Shown here piece after piece: positions 40,501-48,661 of a stretch of 49,068 bases of DNA. The notes under the pieces are model-generated. The model worked only from the letters and a program-made list of their open reading frames with translations. It was not told the DNA's origin and did no database searches. How positions within the stretch are numbered: position 1 is the first letter of the stretch; the number at the start of each line of letters is the position of its first letter. The DNA lies in assembly GCA_052388025.1 (NCBI GenBank), contig JBQTIP010000057.1:1-49068 (forward strand). Direction: 5' to 3'. The translations under genes were made by a program, and so were the position numbers. Origin of the DNA: JBQTIP01 sp052388025. Lineage in GTDB: Bacteria > Actinomycetota > UBA4738 > HRBIN12.

Positions 40501-40891
40501 GCGACCACGTCTCGATGGCCGCCTCCATCTCCCGTTCGCGGTGATGCGGCACCGTGAACCCGGACAGCGCGTCGAAGCCCGCCGCCCCCTCCCCCGGGCG
40601 GTGGAACCCCTGGAGGAGCCCGTCCATCTGTCCTAGGGTGCCGCCGACCGCGAGGAGCACGAGCAGGGCCATCGAGAACGCGATGCGCTGGCCTCGCGGC
40701 GTCGCTTCGTGGTTGGTCCGCCGCACCGCCCGGATGAGCCACCACCCCGCGAGGGCGAGAGCGGCCGCTAGGCAGAGCACCGAGCCGAGCAGGATGAGAG
40801 CGGAACCGTTGCCATCCTCGAAGCGGGTCTGGGAGGCGAGGAGGACCGAACCGGCTCCGGCGAGGACGGCGGCGGCGAGTGGAGGGATCAT
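37547..40891 (-). CDS. Patatin-like hydrolase with large polytopic membrane region
   Basis: 1114 residues. Roughly the first 650 contain many hydrophobic helices (at least twelve by eye) with short loops. The C-terminal ~430 residues hold a patatin-type domain: oxyanion loop SSGGGIRAA near 685, nucleophile elbow GVSGGS with S738, and DGGY with D932 as the catalytic Asp. Patatins are lipid acyl hydrolases; the catalytic dyad is intact. ATG 40891 is preferred (MIPPLAAAVLAGAGS runs straight into the first helix); an ATG 12 codons upstream is possible. Divergent from the aminotransferase gene with a 47-bp spacer. Side of the membrane and substrate are unknown. Confidence 0.85.
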   Translation of the reverse strand: MIPPLAAAVLAGAGSVLLASQTRFEDGNGSALILLGSVLCLAAALALAGWWLIRAVRRTNHEATPRGQRIAFSMALLVLLAVGGTLGQMDGLLQGFHRPGEGAAGFDALSGFTVPHHREREMEAAIETWSRYARPGLHGLLEESTPVRPFENDRDAPVTVVAWHVGLDTGLFLPATVALLGLLIVWVAHTIDRRNVEISFTAGADRARAFRGLATWAVAALLAGAFFDAAENTLAFGEASSTWFRMEEASALAAPYVSGVVAVLLGLATAGKVLALLASLAYVAVAGVFIVRHAGALEAQWSGLGGAWRSALAVRVQLLVVVVFGAALLIHQQVPDTIRRWADTPAVGVWGVGLTILLAAGTWHGARWSVAYWGSRPVGGSRGLAWALAVLAALAALSFGFLSGAGSWSRGLLVPLGMAAALAVLSFPVRRQRSPQLSFPLEEVAAPRPAPDRPGLGRTTWPSLLAAGVMAILGLVLLRASAGNWIYATMRGTSLARIWPLLAAGVVLLVAADVAYWNLKARDRRREPDPAVLGRRWLPALALLASVLTWVLIVRLLRHDIHAAASLGVVGVLSSFLLLASYTGSSVVAAADRLVDRPAPAFRFLGLRRAPILSLALVWVAVASLVPFRGDLHVAVSGGGSGPLRTGVYLESAFEDWKAANCVLPSPPREARAATLPAAPMVFVASSGGGIRAAVWTAYVLDQALGQPPAQGGCESPDTLRDGPQARSNWVFAMSGVSGGSLGIATYAAQLGLGHPPGPLGEGWVRASLGGDSLSASFAWMLFVETPWSLLRFGAETDRADVMERSWERAQPELAGDFFDLSARDHVPILLFNGTSVESGCRFVVSPLETNGREPSEPSARCLSPQGLVAASSGVLPATVELVDFLCTGQRVPVSTAVMLSARFPVISPSGEVRQCGADSRAGPAPNTFVVDGGYLEGSGAATALELWAGLAPLVAAHNSDAAATACIVPFFIQIDNGYDEPAGPRATTEPPQPLVPFSTLRASRLGRTAAARQAAQLAFDRPFTEGGVEVWVTAPDGTTEPLEHRYAHFATLAHPGEKAPLGWILSQASFDDLIGEFQRSQFQTEDGRAVPRTGSALDRVNDWFGGLSCTVPG

Positions 40892-40938
40892 CCGCGCAAG
40901 GTTGCCGACATCGCGCCCATCCCGCAAGCTCTGCCGCG

Positions 40939-42213
40939 ATGGCCACCTCGGACCTCTCGGACGTTCGCGCGCGGTTCCCCGGGCTCGCCCGCACGATGGA
41001 CGGACGGCCCTGCGTGTTCGTCGACGCCCCGGGCGGCTCCCAGGTGCCGGACTCCGTCATCGAGGCGATGGCCGGATACCTTCGAACGAGCAACGCGAAC
41101 GCCAACGCCGCCTTCCCCACCAGCGCGGAGACCGACGCGGTGATCGACGAGGCGCGCCGCGCTGGGGCGGACTTCCTCGGCTCCGCCCCGGGCGAGATCG
41201 TCTTCGGACCGAACGCCACTACGCTCCTGTTCCATCTGTCACGCTCGATGGCCCGCACCCTCGGGCCGGGCGACGAGATCGTGGTCACGAACCTCGACCA
41301 CGACGCGAACATCGCGCCGTGGTTGCTCGTCGCCGAGGACACCGGAGCGACGGTGAGATGGGTGGACATCCAGGAGGAGGACGTCACGCTCGACCTGGAG
41401 AGCCTTGACGCCGTCCTCGGGCGAAGGACACGGGTCGTTGCCGTAACGGCGGCCTCCAACGCCGTCGGGACCATCACGCCGGTCGCGGAGGTCGCCCGGC
41501 GCGCTCACGAGGCGGGCGCGCTCGTCGTCGTCGACGCCGTGCACTTCGCGCAGCATCGGGCCATCGACGCGCGCGCGATGGGCGCGGACGTGCTGGTCTG
41601 TTCACCCTACAAGTTCTTCGGGCCGCACCTCGGGATGCTGTTCGCCCGCCGCGAGCTGCTAGCGGAGTGGCGTCCTTACAAGGTGCGTCCGGCGCCCGAC
41701 GAGGGTCCCGCCCGATGGGAGACCGGCACGCAGAACCACGAGGGTCTAACCGGGTTCGTCGCCGCTGTCGAGTACCTCGCATGGATCTACGGCGGACACA
41801 TCTATCACCCGCTCACACGGCGCGAGCTACTGCTCCACTCGTTCGAGGCGATCCGAGCGTATGAGTCGGCCCTCGCCCTCCGCTTCCTCGAGGGGCTGTC
41901 ACGGTTGCCCCACGTCCGCCTGTACGGGATCGCGGACCCTTCACGCCTGGACGAGCGGACGCCCACCTTCGCGATCCGGGTGGGCGACCAGCACCCCGCC
42001 GACACGGCGAAGCATCTCGCCGAGCGGGGCGTCTTCGTCTGGGACGGGAACTACTACGCGCTCGCGGTCATGGAGCGCCTGGGCCTGGAGGCAACCGGCG
42101 GCGCCGTGCGGATCGGGTTCTGCCACTACAACACGGCCGGCGAAGTCGACCGCGTGCTCGCCGAGCTGGCCGAGCTCCTGACCAACTGTTTAGGCAGGTC
42201 GCGGGGCCGCTAG
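40939..42213 (+). CDS. Class V aminotransferase, cysteine desulfurase-like (VC1184 group) lacking the catalytic Cys
   Basis: 424-residue PLP enzyme of the SufS/CsdA fold. PLP lysine K225 is in CSPYKFFGPH; VDAVHFAQH and GTQNHEGL are typical. Aligned without gaps to SufS (GIAVRTGHHCAMPLM), the segment GVFVWDGNYYALAVM places Y373 where the persulfide-forming Cys should be, so ordinary cysteine desulfuration is unlikely. Related enzymes can release sulfite from cysteine sulfinate, which would not need that Cys. It begins a plus-strand operon 38 bp upstream of UDP-sulfoquinovose synthase, whose sulfur donor is sulfite. ATG 40939 matches the family start (MATSDLSDVRARFPGL). Substrate is inferred only. 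Confidence 0.88.
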   Translation: MATSDLSDVRARFPGLARTMDGRPCVFVDAPGGSQVPDSVIEAMAGYLRTSNANANAAFPTSAETDAVIDEARRAGADFLGSAPGEIVFGPNATTLLFHLSRSMARTLGPGDEIVVTNLDHDANIAPWLLVAEDTGATVRWVDIQEEDVTLDLESLDAVLGRRTRVVAVTAASNAVGTITPVAEVARRAHEAGALVVVDAVHFAQHRAIDARAMGADVLVCSPYKFFGPHLGMLFARRELLAEWRPYKVRPAPDEGPARWETGTQNHEGLTGFVAAVEYLAWIYGGHIYHPLTRRELLLHSFEAIRAYESALALRFLEGLSRLPHVRLYGIADPSRLDERTPTFAIRVGDQHPADTAKHLAERGVFVWDGNYYALAVMERLGLEATGGAVRIGFCHYNTAGEVDRVLAELAELLTNCLGRSRGR

Positions 42214-42216
42214 AAT
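42211..42216 (+). promoter_or_regulatory. Possible internal -10 before sqdB
   Basis: TAGAAT overlaps the stop codon of the upstream gene, 35 bases before the sqdB ATG. The -35 region (TTTAGG, 16 bases away) is poor, so this is only a possible secondary promoter. Confidence 0.3.
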
Positions 42217-42251
42217 ACGCGCGCTCCCACACCATTTTCGAAGGGAACGTC

Positions 42252-43433
42252 ATGCGGGTCCTGATCCTCGGCGGCGACGGGTATCTCGGGTGGCCCACCG
42301 CCATGTACTTCTCGCGCCGTGGGCACGAGGTGCACACGGTCGACGACTACCTCCGGCGCAGGGCCCATCGGGAGGCCGGCACGGACTCGCTCACTCCGAT
42401 CCTCCCCTCGCTCCCGGCCCGGGCGCGGGCCTGGCGAGAGGTCACCGGCCTCGACATCGGCGTCACCGAGGGCGACCTCACCGATTGGGACGTGGTGGAA
42501 GAGGCCTTCCGCGAGCTCTCCCCCGAGGCGATCGTCCACTACGGGGAGATCCCGTCGGCGCCCTACTCGATGATGGATCGCGCACACTCGGTCTTCACCC
42601 AGACGAACAACGTCGTGGGCACGCTGAACGTCCTCTACGCGATGCAGGAGCTCGCGCCCGAGTCTCACCTCGTGAAGCTCGGCACCATGGGCGAGTACGG
42701 GACCCCCGACATCGACATCGAGGAGGGGTTCATCGAGATCCACCACAGGGGCCGCTCGGACGTCCTCCCCTTCCCGAAGATGCCGGGCTCGATGTACCAC
42801 CTGTCGAAGGTCCACGACTCGCACAACATCCACTTCGCCTGCCGGATCTGGGGGCTCCGGTCCACCGACCTCAACCAGGGCGTTGTCTACGGCATCGAGA
42901 CCGAGGAGACGCGGCTCGACGAGCGCCTGGCGACCAGGTTCGACTACGACGAGACGTTCGGAACGGCGCTCAATCGCTTCTGCCTGCAAGCCGTGATCGG
43001 CCACCCGCTCACGGTGTACGGCAAGGGCGGGCAGACCCGCGGGTACCTCAACATCCTCGACACGCTGCGCTGCGTGGAGCTCGCCGCGCTCAACCCTCCC
43101 GGGGAGGGCGAGTACCGCGTGTTCAACCAGTTCACCGAGCAGTTCTCGGTGCTGGACCTCGCGCGCCAGGTGCAGGAGGCCGGTCGCGACTACGGTCTCG
43201 AGGTCGACGTCGACCACCTCGACAACCCGCGGGTCGAGCGCGAGGAGCACTACTACAACGCGACGCACACGAAGCTGCTCGACCTCGGCCTCGTGCCGCA
43301 CCTGCTCTCGGACACGCTCATCGAGTCGATGTTCACCGTCATCGAACGGTACCGCGAGCGGGTGATCCTCGACCACATCCTGCCGAGGATCCGTTGGCGG
43401 CCGCCGGTGCGCGAGAAGTCCGCACTGGACTAG
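42252..43433 (+). CDS. sqdB: UDP-sulfoquinovose synthase (SQD1/SqdB type)
   Basis: 393-residue extended SDR that converts UDP-glucose and sulfite to UDP-sulfoquinovose. The NAD loop is GGDGYLGW (residues 8-15). Catalytic T145 (LGTMGEYGTPDIDIEEG), Y182 and K186 (YHLSK) are present at the same residue numbers as in plant SQD1. Family-specific blocks HFGE-type sulfite loop (VHYGEIPSAPYSMMDR), QTNNVVGTLNVLYA, STDLNQGVVYGIETEET, YGKGGQTRGYLNI and FNQFTEQFSV are very well kept. GAAGGGAA precedes the ATG. Its stop codon directly abuts the glycosyltransferase ATG. Confidence 0.97.
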   Translation: MRVLILGGDGYLGWPTAMYFSRRGHEVHTVDDYLRRRAHREAGTDSLTPILPSLPARARAWREVTGLDIGVTEGDLTDWDVVEEAFRELSPEAIVHYGEIPSAPYSMMDRAHSVFTQTNNVVGTLNVLYAMQELAPESHLVKLGTMGEYGTPDIDIEEGFIEIHHRGRSDVLPFPKMPGSMYHLSKVHDSHNIHFACRIWGLRSTDLNQGVVYGIETEETRLDERLATRFDYDETFGTALNRFCLQAVIGHPLTVYGKGGQTRGYLNILDTLRCVELAALNPPGEGEYRVFNQFTEQFSVLDLARQVQEAGRDYGLEVDVDHLDNPRVEREEHYYNATHTKLLDLGLVPHLLSDTLIESMFTVIERYRERVILDHILPRIRWRPPVREKSALD

Positions 43434-44480
43434 ATGATCGCCCTCCGTATCCTCGGGGGGGTGTTCGCGGCCGGGCTCTTCGCCGCGGCGGTCGTTCGCT
43501 ACCAGCGCCGACAGATCAGCAGGCTGAACGTCATGATCTCCTCGCTGATCGCCGTCGCGGGGTTGATGCTCGCGATCGGGCCGAGCCTGTTCAACCCGCT
43601 CTTCGAGACCTTCAACTTCCGGCCGGGAAGCGGCCAGCGGCTCACGGCCGTCCTCCTGTTCGCGGTGGTCGTACTCCTCGCGCTGTTCATCAGGAACCAG
43701 GCCTACACCGACGTCAACGAGCGCAGCATCCGCCTTCTGGTGGAAGCGCTCGGCCGCAAGGAGTTCGACTGGGCGGCCGCCCAGGCCCTCCCCGACGCGC
43801 CAAGGATCGTCACGATCTCACCTGCGTACAACGAGGCCGAGAACATCGGACCGGTGATCGAGGCGATGCCGAAGGAGGTCGAGGGCTATCCGGTCGTTCC
43901 GATCGTCGTGGACGACGCATCGGACGACGGCACGGCCGACGCGGCCCGAGCGGCCGGCGCGCTCGTCGCTCGGCTGCCGATCCGCCGGGGCGGGGGCCTC
44001 GCGCTCCGGGTCGGCTACGAGATCGCGCTGCAGCTCGGGGCCGAGATCGTCGTCACGCTCGACGCGGACGGCCAGCACCTGCCCGAGGAGCTGCCGATCA
44101 TCGTCAAGCCGATCGTCGCCGGAGAGGCCGACCACGTGAACGGCTCGCGGATGCTCGGCGACTACGAGCGCGGGCCCCGCATCCGCCACCTCGGCGTGCA
44201 CTTCTTCTCGCGGGTCGTGACGATCCTTACGGGCCAGCGCGTGACGGACATCTCGAGCGGGTACCGGGCCACGCGCGCCGACACGCTTCGAAGGCTCATC
44301 CTGGAACAGGACCAGTTCTGGACCTCCGAGGTCACGATCGAGGCGCTGCGTCAGCGGGCGCGGATCGTCGAGGTCCCGGTGACGTTCCTCACGCGGCGCG
44401 GCGGTGAGTCCAAGAAGCCGAAGTCGTTCCGCTACGCATGGAACTTCACCAAGGCCATCGCCAAGACCTGGCTGCGGTAG
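43434..44480 (+). CDS. DUF2304-GT2 fusion glycosyltransferase
   Basis: 348 residues. The N-terminal ~85 residues hold three hydrophobic helices in DUF2304-like arrangement (about 5-21, 32-50, 63-83), then a GT2 (dolichyl-phosphate-mannose-synthase-like) catalytic domain: ISPAYNEAENIGPVIEAM, VVDDASDDGT, DADGQHLPEEL and a QFWTSEVTIEAL-type acceptor region. There is no C-terminal membrane domain. Such enzymes usually load sugar onto polyprenyl phosphate or a lipid. With no base between its ATG and the sqdB stop it most probably uses UDP-sulfoquinovose, but the acceptor is unknown; the known SQDG synthases are GT4, a different fold. Confidence 0.88.
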   Translation: MIALRILGGVFAAGLFAAAVVRYQRRQISRLNVMISSLIAVAGLMLAIGPSLFNPLFETFNFRPGSGQRLTAVLLFAVVVLLALFIRNQAYTDVNERSIRLLVEALGRKEFDWAAAQALPDAPRIVTISPAYNEAENIGPVIEAMPKEVEGYPVVPIVVDDASDDGTADAARAAGALVARLPIRRGGGLALRVGYEIALQLGAEIVVTLDADGQHLPEELPIIVKPIVAGEADHVNGSRMLGDYERGPRIRHLGVHFFSRVVTILTGQRVTDISSGYRATRADTLRRLILEQDQFWTSEVTIEALRQRARIVEVPVTFLTRRGGESKKPKSFRYAWNFTKAIAKTWLR

Positions 44481-44482
44481 GC

Positions 44483-47400
44483 TCAGCGCTCCCCGGCAAG
44501 CCGCTCCAGGAGGGAGCGGGTGTGGCCCGCCGACACCACGTTGCCCTTCCGCTCGTAGAGATCGAGCGCCTCCCGGAGCACCGGCATGGCGTCCCCCGGA
44601 CGTCCCGACAGGTGAAGGATCTCGGCGAGGTCGCCGAGTGCCCCCGCGTGCTCGTTCACGTAGTCCGTGGCGGCGATGATCGCTACCGCCGCGTGGGCGA
44701 GGGGCTCGGCTTCGTCGAACGTCCCACGGCGTGCGAGGACCTTCGCGCGGAGGCTCCGCCACTGCATCTGCGACATGATGTCGCCGGCAGCGGCCGCCTC
44801 ACGGCAGGCGTCCGCGAGCCGTCCCGCTTCCTCGTACCTACCCTGGACGTAGACTGCTTCCGCCAGATCGCCGGCGATAGTGGAGAGGAACCCCTTCTCC
44901 CCCATGCGGTTCAGCGCCTCGTAGCTCTCCCGGAATATCTCCTCAGCCGCGGTGGGGTCGCCGGCGAGCATCTCGAGGGGTCCGGTCCAGAAGGCGAGGG
45001 TGGCCGTGCGAACCCCCCTCCCGAGATCCTCGAACAGGGTCCGCGCCCGCGCCGCGACCCGGCGGCCCTCTTCGAAACGGCCCTCCATCGCGTACAGGGC
45101 CGGGAGCGTGCGCAGTGCCTGAGCCTCCGCCACCGGCTGTCTTTCGACCCGCTCCAGGAGCTCCTCGGTCCGTCGGACGGCCTCCGGGACCGGCGTGGGG
45201 CCGAAGTAGAGGAAACCCGTCACCGCGGCGACGGCCAGCCCGATGTCCTCGGGGTCGCCGCGGAACCCCAAGCGCTCGAGGACCGTGATGCTCTCCCGCT
45301 CCGCCTCCACGATGCGTCCCAGGACGAAGCGCTGGAACCCCACCACGAGGCGTGCCCGGAGCTCCCCACGCTCGTCCCCCGCCTCCTCGAACAGCCGGAC
45401 GGCGCGTTCGGCGTGGCGCAAGGAGTCCTCGACCGTGATCTCCGGGTGCGCCATCGTCGCCACCAAGTTCCACTCGATGAGGGCGCGGGCCTCGAGCCGT
45501 CGGTCCCCCAGCCGGCGGCCCGCCTCCATCGCCTCGGTCAGGATCGCCTCGGCCTCCTGTAGCTCCCCCGACTCCCTCACGGCCTTGCCGAGGTCGGGCA
45601 GGAGCTCGAAGCGCTCCGACGCCTCGGTGGGGAGCAGCTCGGCCCCTCGGCGAAGCAGCCTCAGAGCGCCGGACACGTCCCCCCTCGCGAGCGCCCGCCG
45701 CCCGCAGGCCGAGAAACGCCGCGCAGCTCCCGTCGCGAGCTCCCTCGCGGACGCGTCCACGGGCCCGAGCTCCTCTCGGTACCGGAACGCCTGCCCCAAG
45801 TGGTAGCCGATGATCTCCTCCATCTCCGTGACACGCTCGCCGGCGGCGCCCTCGAGCCAATGCGCGAAGCCCTCGTGGAGCTGGGCCCGGACCTCCTTCG
45901 GGAGCCCCCCGTACGCCGCGTCGCGGATCAGGATGTGGCGGAAGCGGAAGGCGTCCTCTCCGGCGAGCTGCGCGCTCTCCGGCCTGATCAAGTCCTTGCG
46001 CGTGAGGCCCATGAGGTGGGCGCTAACCCGCGTCCGGGCGTCCTCGGGCGTGAGCGCAAGCACGGCGCCGCGGTGGAAGACCTTCCCCTCCACCGACCCC
46101 CGTTCAAGGACGGCTCGTTCCTCCGGCCCCAGCCGGTCCAGCCTCGCCGCAAGGAGCGCGTGGATCGTCGGAGGCACCGAGAGGTGGGTCAGGTCGCCCG
46201 CCGGAACCCACCGCCGGTCCTCCCGGCGGAGGAGCCCGTCGTCGATCAGCATCAAGAGCATCTCCTCAACGAAGAGCGGGTTGCCCCCGGCCGCCTCCAG
46301 GATCCCACCCCGCGCCTCCTCGCCGAGCTCGGTCGTCCCGAGGAGGTTCCCGATGAGGACCTCGCACCGCTCGTCCGCCAACGGCTCCAGGAGGATCGAC
46401 GTCGCGTTCAGCTTCCCTCCCGCCCAGGCCGGCCGATCGTCAAGGAGCTCGGCGCGAGCCAGGCACACGAGGAGGATGGGCGCGTCCCGGGTCCAGTCGG
46501 CGATGTGCTCGATGAGGTCGAGGAACGTGGGCTCCCCCCACTGGACGTCGTCGAAGACGACGATGAGCCGGCCGCGCCGCGAGATGGCCTCGAGGTACTT
46601 GCGGATCGCCCAGAAGGTCTCCTCCGGGGCGGCACCGGAGAGCGCAAGCCCCGCGACCTGCGCGACGCGGTCGGCGATCGCCGCCGCATCCCCGGACCCC
46701 TCGAGGAGATCCGCGATCTTCGCCCGGGCCTGCGCCAGCGAGTCGCTCTCCGAGATGCCCGCCGCCTGAGTCACCACCTCCACGACCGGCCAGAACGTGA
46801 TGCCCTCGCCGTAGTGGAGGCAACGACCCCTGAGGACGGTCGCGTCGGTCGCATGCGCGCGGAGGAACTCCTCCACCAGGCGTGACTTCCCCACCCCGGC
46901 GGTGCCGAGGACCGTGAACAGGTGGCAGGTGGGTTCGGCCACGGCCCACTCGAAGGCCTGCTGCAACAGGGACAGCTCGCGGTCGCGACCGACCATCGGG
47001 GAGTCGAGACACCGCACGACCCCGGAGACGAACGGATGCACGTCGAGCAGGCGGAAGGCGGGAACCGGCTCCGCCTTGCCCTTCAGGACCACCGGCTCCA
47101 CCGGCTCCACGGTGGCCGCGTCCCTGACCAGCCGGCGGGTGGCGGGGCCGATCAGGATCTCGCCGGAGGGGGCCGACTGCTCGAGCCGCGCTGCGACGTT
47201 CACGGCGTCGCCGGTCACCAGGACCTGGCCGGCCGACGGGTCGCCTGCCACGACCTCGCCCGTGTTCACGCCGATCCGCGCGGCGATGGTCACGCCCCAG
47301 TCCCGCTCGAGCTCCTTGTTCAGTGAGGCGAGAGCCTCCCGCATCTCCGCGGCGGCCCGCACCGCTCGGATCGCGTCGTCCTCGTGGACCTGCGGGATGC

Positions 47401-47686
47401 CGAAGACGGCCATCACGGCGTCCCCGATGAACTTCTCCACGGTTCCCCCGTGGCGCTCGAGCGCGAGACGCATCTCCTCGAAGTAGCGGCCCATGATCTT
47501 GCGGAGCGTCTCCGGGTCGAGCTGCTCGCCGAGGCTCGTCGATCCTGTCACGTCGCAGAAGACGATGGTCACGGTCTTCCGTGTCTCCCCGACGGTGTCC
47601 GCCGGGGGCGAAAGGGAGCTCCCGCACCGCGAACAGAAGCGAGCGTCCTCTGGATTGTCGCGACCGCAGCTTTCGCACGCCGGCAC
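44483..47686 (-). CDS. Zinc-ribbon / class III cyclase / AAA-ATPase / TPR regulator
   Basis: 1067-residue cytoplasmic protein. Residues 4-24 form a CxxC...CxxC zinc ribbon; 38-220 is a class III nucleotide cyclase with metal Asps D45 (VFCDVTGST) and D89 (FIGDAVMAVFG), the adenine-selecting K85 and VTGDAVNVAARLEQ; about 230-520 is a STAND/AAA ATPase with P-loop GTAGVGKSR near 260 and VVFDDVQW; the rest is TPR-like helices. The cyclase residues look complete, so cAMP synthesis is plausible. The family is abundant in actinobacteria, inputs mostly unknown. GTG start at 47686; converges on the glycosyltransferase with a 2-bp gap. Confidence 0.93.
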   Translation of the reverse strand: MPACESCGRDNPEDARFCSRCGSSLSPPADTVGETRKTVTIVFCDVTGSTSLGEQLDPETLRKIMGRYFEEMRLALERHGGTVEKFIGDAVMAVFGIPQVHEDDAIRAVRAAAEMREALASLNKELERDWGVTIAARIGVNTGEVVAGDPSAGQVLVTGDAVNVAARLEQSAPSGEILIGPATRRLVRDAATVEPVEPVVLKGKAEPVPAFRLLDVHPFVSGVVRCLDSPMVGRDRELSLLQQAFEWAVAEPTCHLFTVLGTAGVGKSRLVEEFLRAHATDATVLRGRCLHYGEGITFWPVVEVVTQAAGISESDSLAQARAKIADLLEGSGDAAAIADRVAQVAGLALSGAAPEETFWAIRKYLEAISRRGRLIVVFDDVQWGEPTFLDLIEHIADWTRDAPILLVCLARAELLDDRPAWAGGKLNATSILLEPLADERCEVLIGNLLGTTELGEEARGGILEAAGGNPLFVEEMLLMLIDDGLLRREDRRWVPAGDLTHLSVPPTIHALLAARLDRLGPEERAVLERGSVEGKVFHRGAVLALTPEDARTRVSAHLMGLTRKDLIRPESAQLAGEDAFRFRHILIRDAAYGGLPKEVRAQLHEGFAHWLEGAAGERVTEMEEIIGYHLGQAFRYREELGPVDASARELATGAARRFSACGRRALARGDVSGALRLLRRGAELLPTEASERFELLPDLGKAVRESGELQEAEAILTEAMEAGRRLGDRRLEARALIEWNLVATMAHPEITVEDSLRHAERAVRLFEEAGDERGELRARLVVGFQRFVLGRIVEAERESITVLERLGFRGDPEDIGLAVAAVTGFLYFGPTPVPEAVRRTEELLERVERQPVAEAQALRTLPALYAMEGRFEEGRRVAARARTLFEDLGRGVRTATLAFWTGPLEMLAGDPTAAEEIFRESYEALNRMGEKGFLSTIAGDLAEAVYVQGRYEEAGRLADACREAAAAGDIMSQMQWRSLRAKVLARRGTFDEAEPLAHAAVAIIAATDYVNEHAGALGDLAEILHLSGRPGDAMPVLREALDLYERKGNVVSAGHTRSLLERLAGER

Positions 47687-47758
47687 GAGGAAGAGCCTAC
47701 GGCGAGGCCAGGCCCACTTCTAGACCACGTCGATACCGTTTCCCGCAGGGTGCCGCGC

Positions 47759-48661
47759 TCAGCCGGCGGCCAGATACCCCGCGACTTCAGCGGCCAGCGC
47801 CGCGTTCGCCGCCAGGAGTGCGAGATTGGCCTCCAGGCTCGCGCCGCCGGTCCGCTCGACGAGGCACGACAGCAGGAACGGCGTGACGTCCTTCCCCGAG
47901 ATTCGCTCTCGCTCGGCCTGCGCCTCGCACTCCGCGACCGCATCAGCGACCATCCCGGCCGGAAGCGCATGCTCCTCGTCTATCGGGTTGCAGAGCAGGA
48001 TCGCCGAGCCCATGCCGAGGTTGCTTCGAGCCCGCGCGACCGCGGCGGCTCCGGACGCTGAGTCCACGCGATGCTCGACCGGGCTCCCGGCGTCCCGCAC
48101 GATGAAGAACGGCAGCCGGTCGCACCGGTAGCCGACTACCGCGACGCCGAGCTCCTCCAGGCGCTCCAGGGTCGCGACCGGGTCGACGATGGACTTCGGC
48201 CCGGAGCAGACGACCAGGCCCGGCGTCCGGGCCAGTTCCGCCAGGTCGGCGGAGACGTCCCCGGAGCGCCGGTGGACGCCGCCGATCCCTCCCGTGGACA
48301 TGACCTCGATCCCGGATCGGTCCGCGGCCCACAGCGTCGCGGATACGGTGGTCGCGCCGAGTGCGCCCGAGGCGACGGCGAGCGCGATGTCCCGCCGGGC
48401 GACCTTGATGGCCGGCTCCCCGCCCGCTAGGCGCGCGATGTCGGCGTCCGGCAGGCCCACTCGCATGACGCCAGCATCTATCGCGATCCAGGCCGGCACG
48501 GCCCGCCGCTGCCGGATCGCCACCTCCATGGCGTTCGCCGCCTCAAGGTTCCGCGGTGGCGGGAGGCCCTGGGCGAGCACGCTCGTCTCGAGCGCCACCA
48601 CCGGCCGACCGCCGTCGAGCGCGTCCCGGACCTCCTCGGAGAGCCGCAGGGGCTCGCTCAC
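47759..48661 (-). CDS. psuG: Pseudouridine-5'-phosphate glycosidase PsuG
   Basis: 300-residue enzyme splitting pseudouridine 5'-phosphate into uracil and ribose 5-phosphate. Catalytic residues: E25 (ALETSVLAQGLP), K86 (AIKVARRD) and K156 (SGPKSIVD). The metal site and STGGIGGVHR pattern are present and length is typical. The GTG start overlaps the kinase stop by 4 bp (GTGA), so the two enzymes of pseudouridine salvage are coupled. Confidence 0.97.
   Translation of the reverse strand: MSEPLRLSEEVRDALDGGRPVVALETSVLAQGLPPPRNLEAANAMEVAIRQRRAVPAWIAIDAGVMRVGLPDADIARLAGGEPAIKVARRDIALAVASGALGATTVSATLWAADRSGIEVMSTGGIGGVHRRSGDVSADLAELARTPGLVVCSGPKSIVDPVATLERLEELGVAVVGYRCDRLPFFIVRDAGSPVEHRVDSASGAAAVARARSNLGMGSAILLCNPIDEEHALPAGMVADAVAECEAQAERERISGKDVTPFLLSCLVERTGGASLEANLALLAANAALAAEVAGYLAAG

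Noticed and set aside
37953..41477. 1174-codon open frame overlapping the patatin-like gene and aminotransferase
   Set aside because: It is in another frame of the same strand as the patatin-like gene, is Arg/Gly/Pro rich with no domain, and crosses into an opposite-strand gene with full family conservation.
42290..44407. 705-codon plus-strand frame across sqdB and the glycosyltransferase
   Set aside because: Out-of-frame shadow; both real genes have clear catalytic motifs and good starts.
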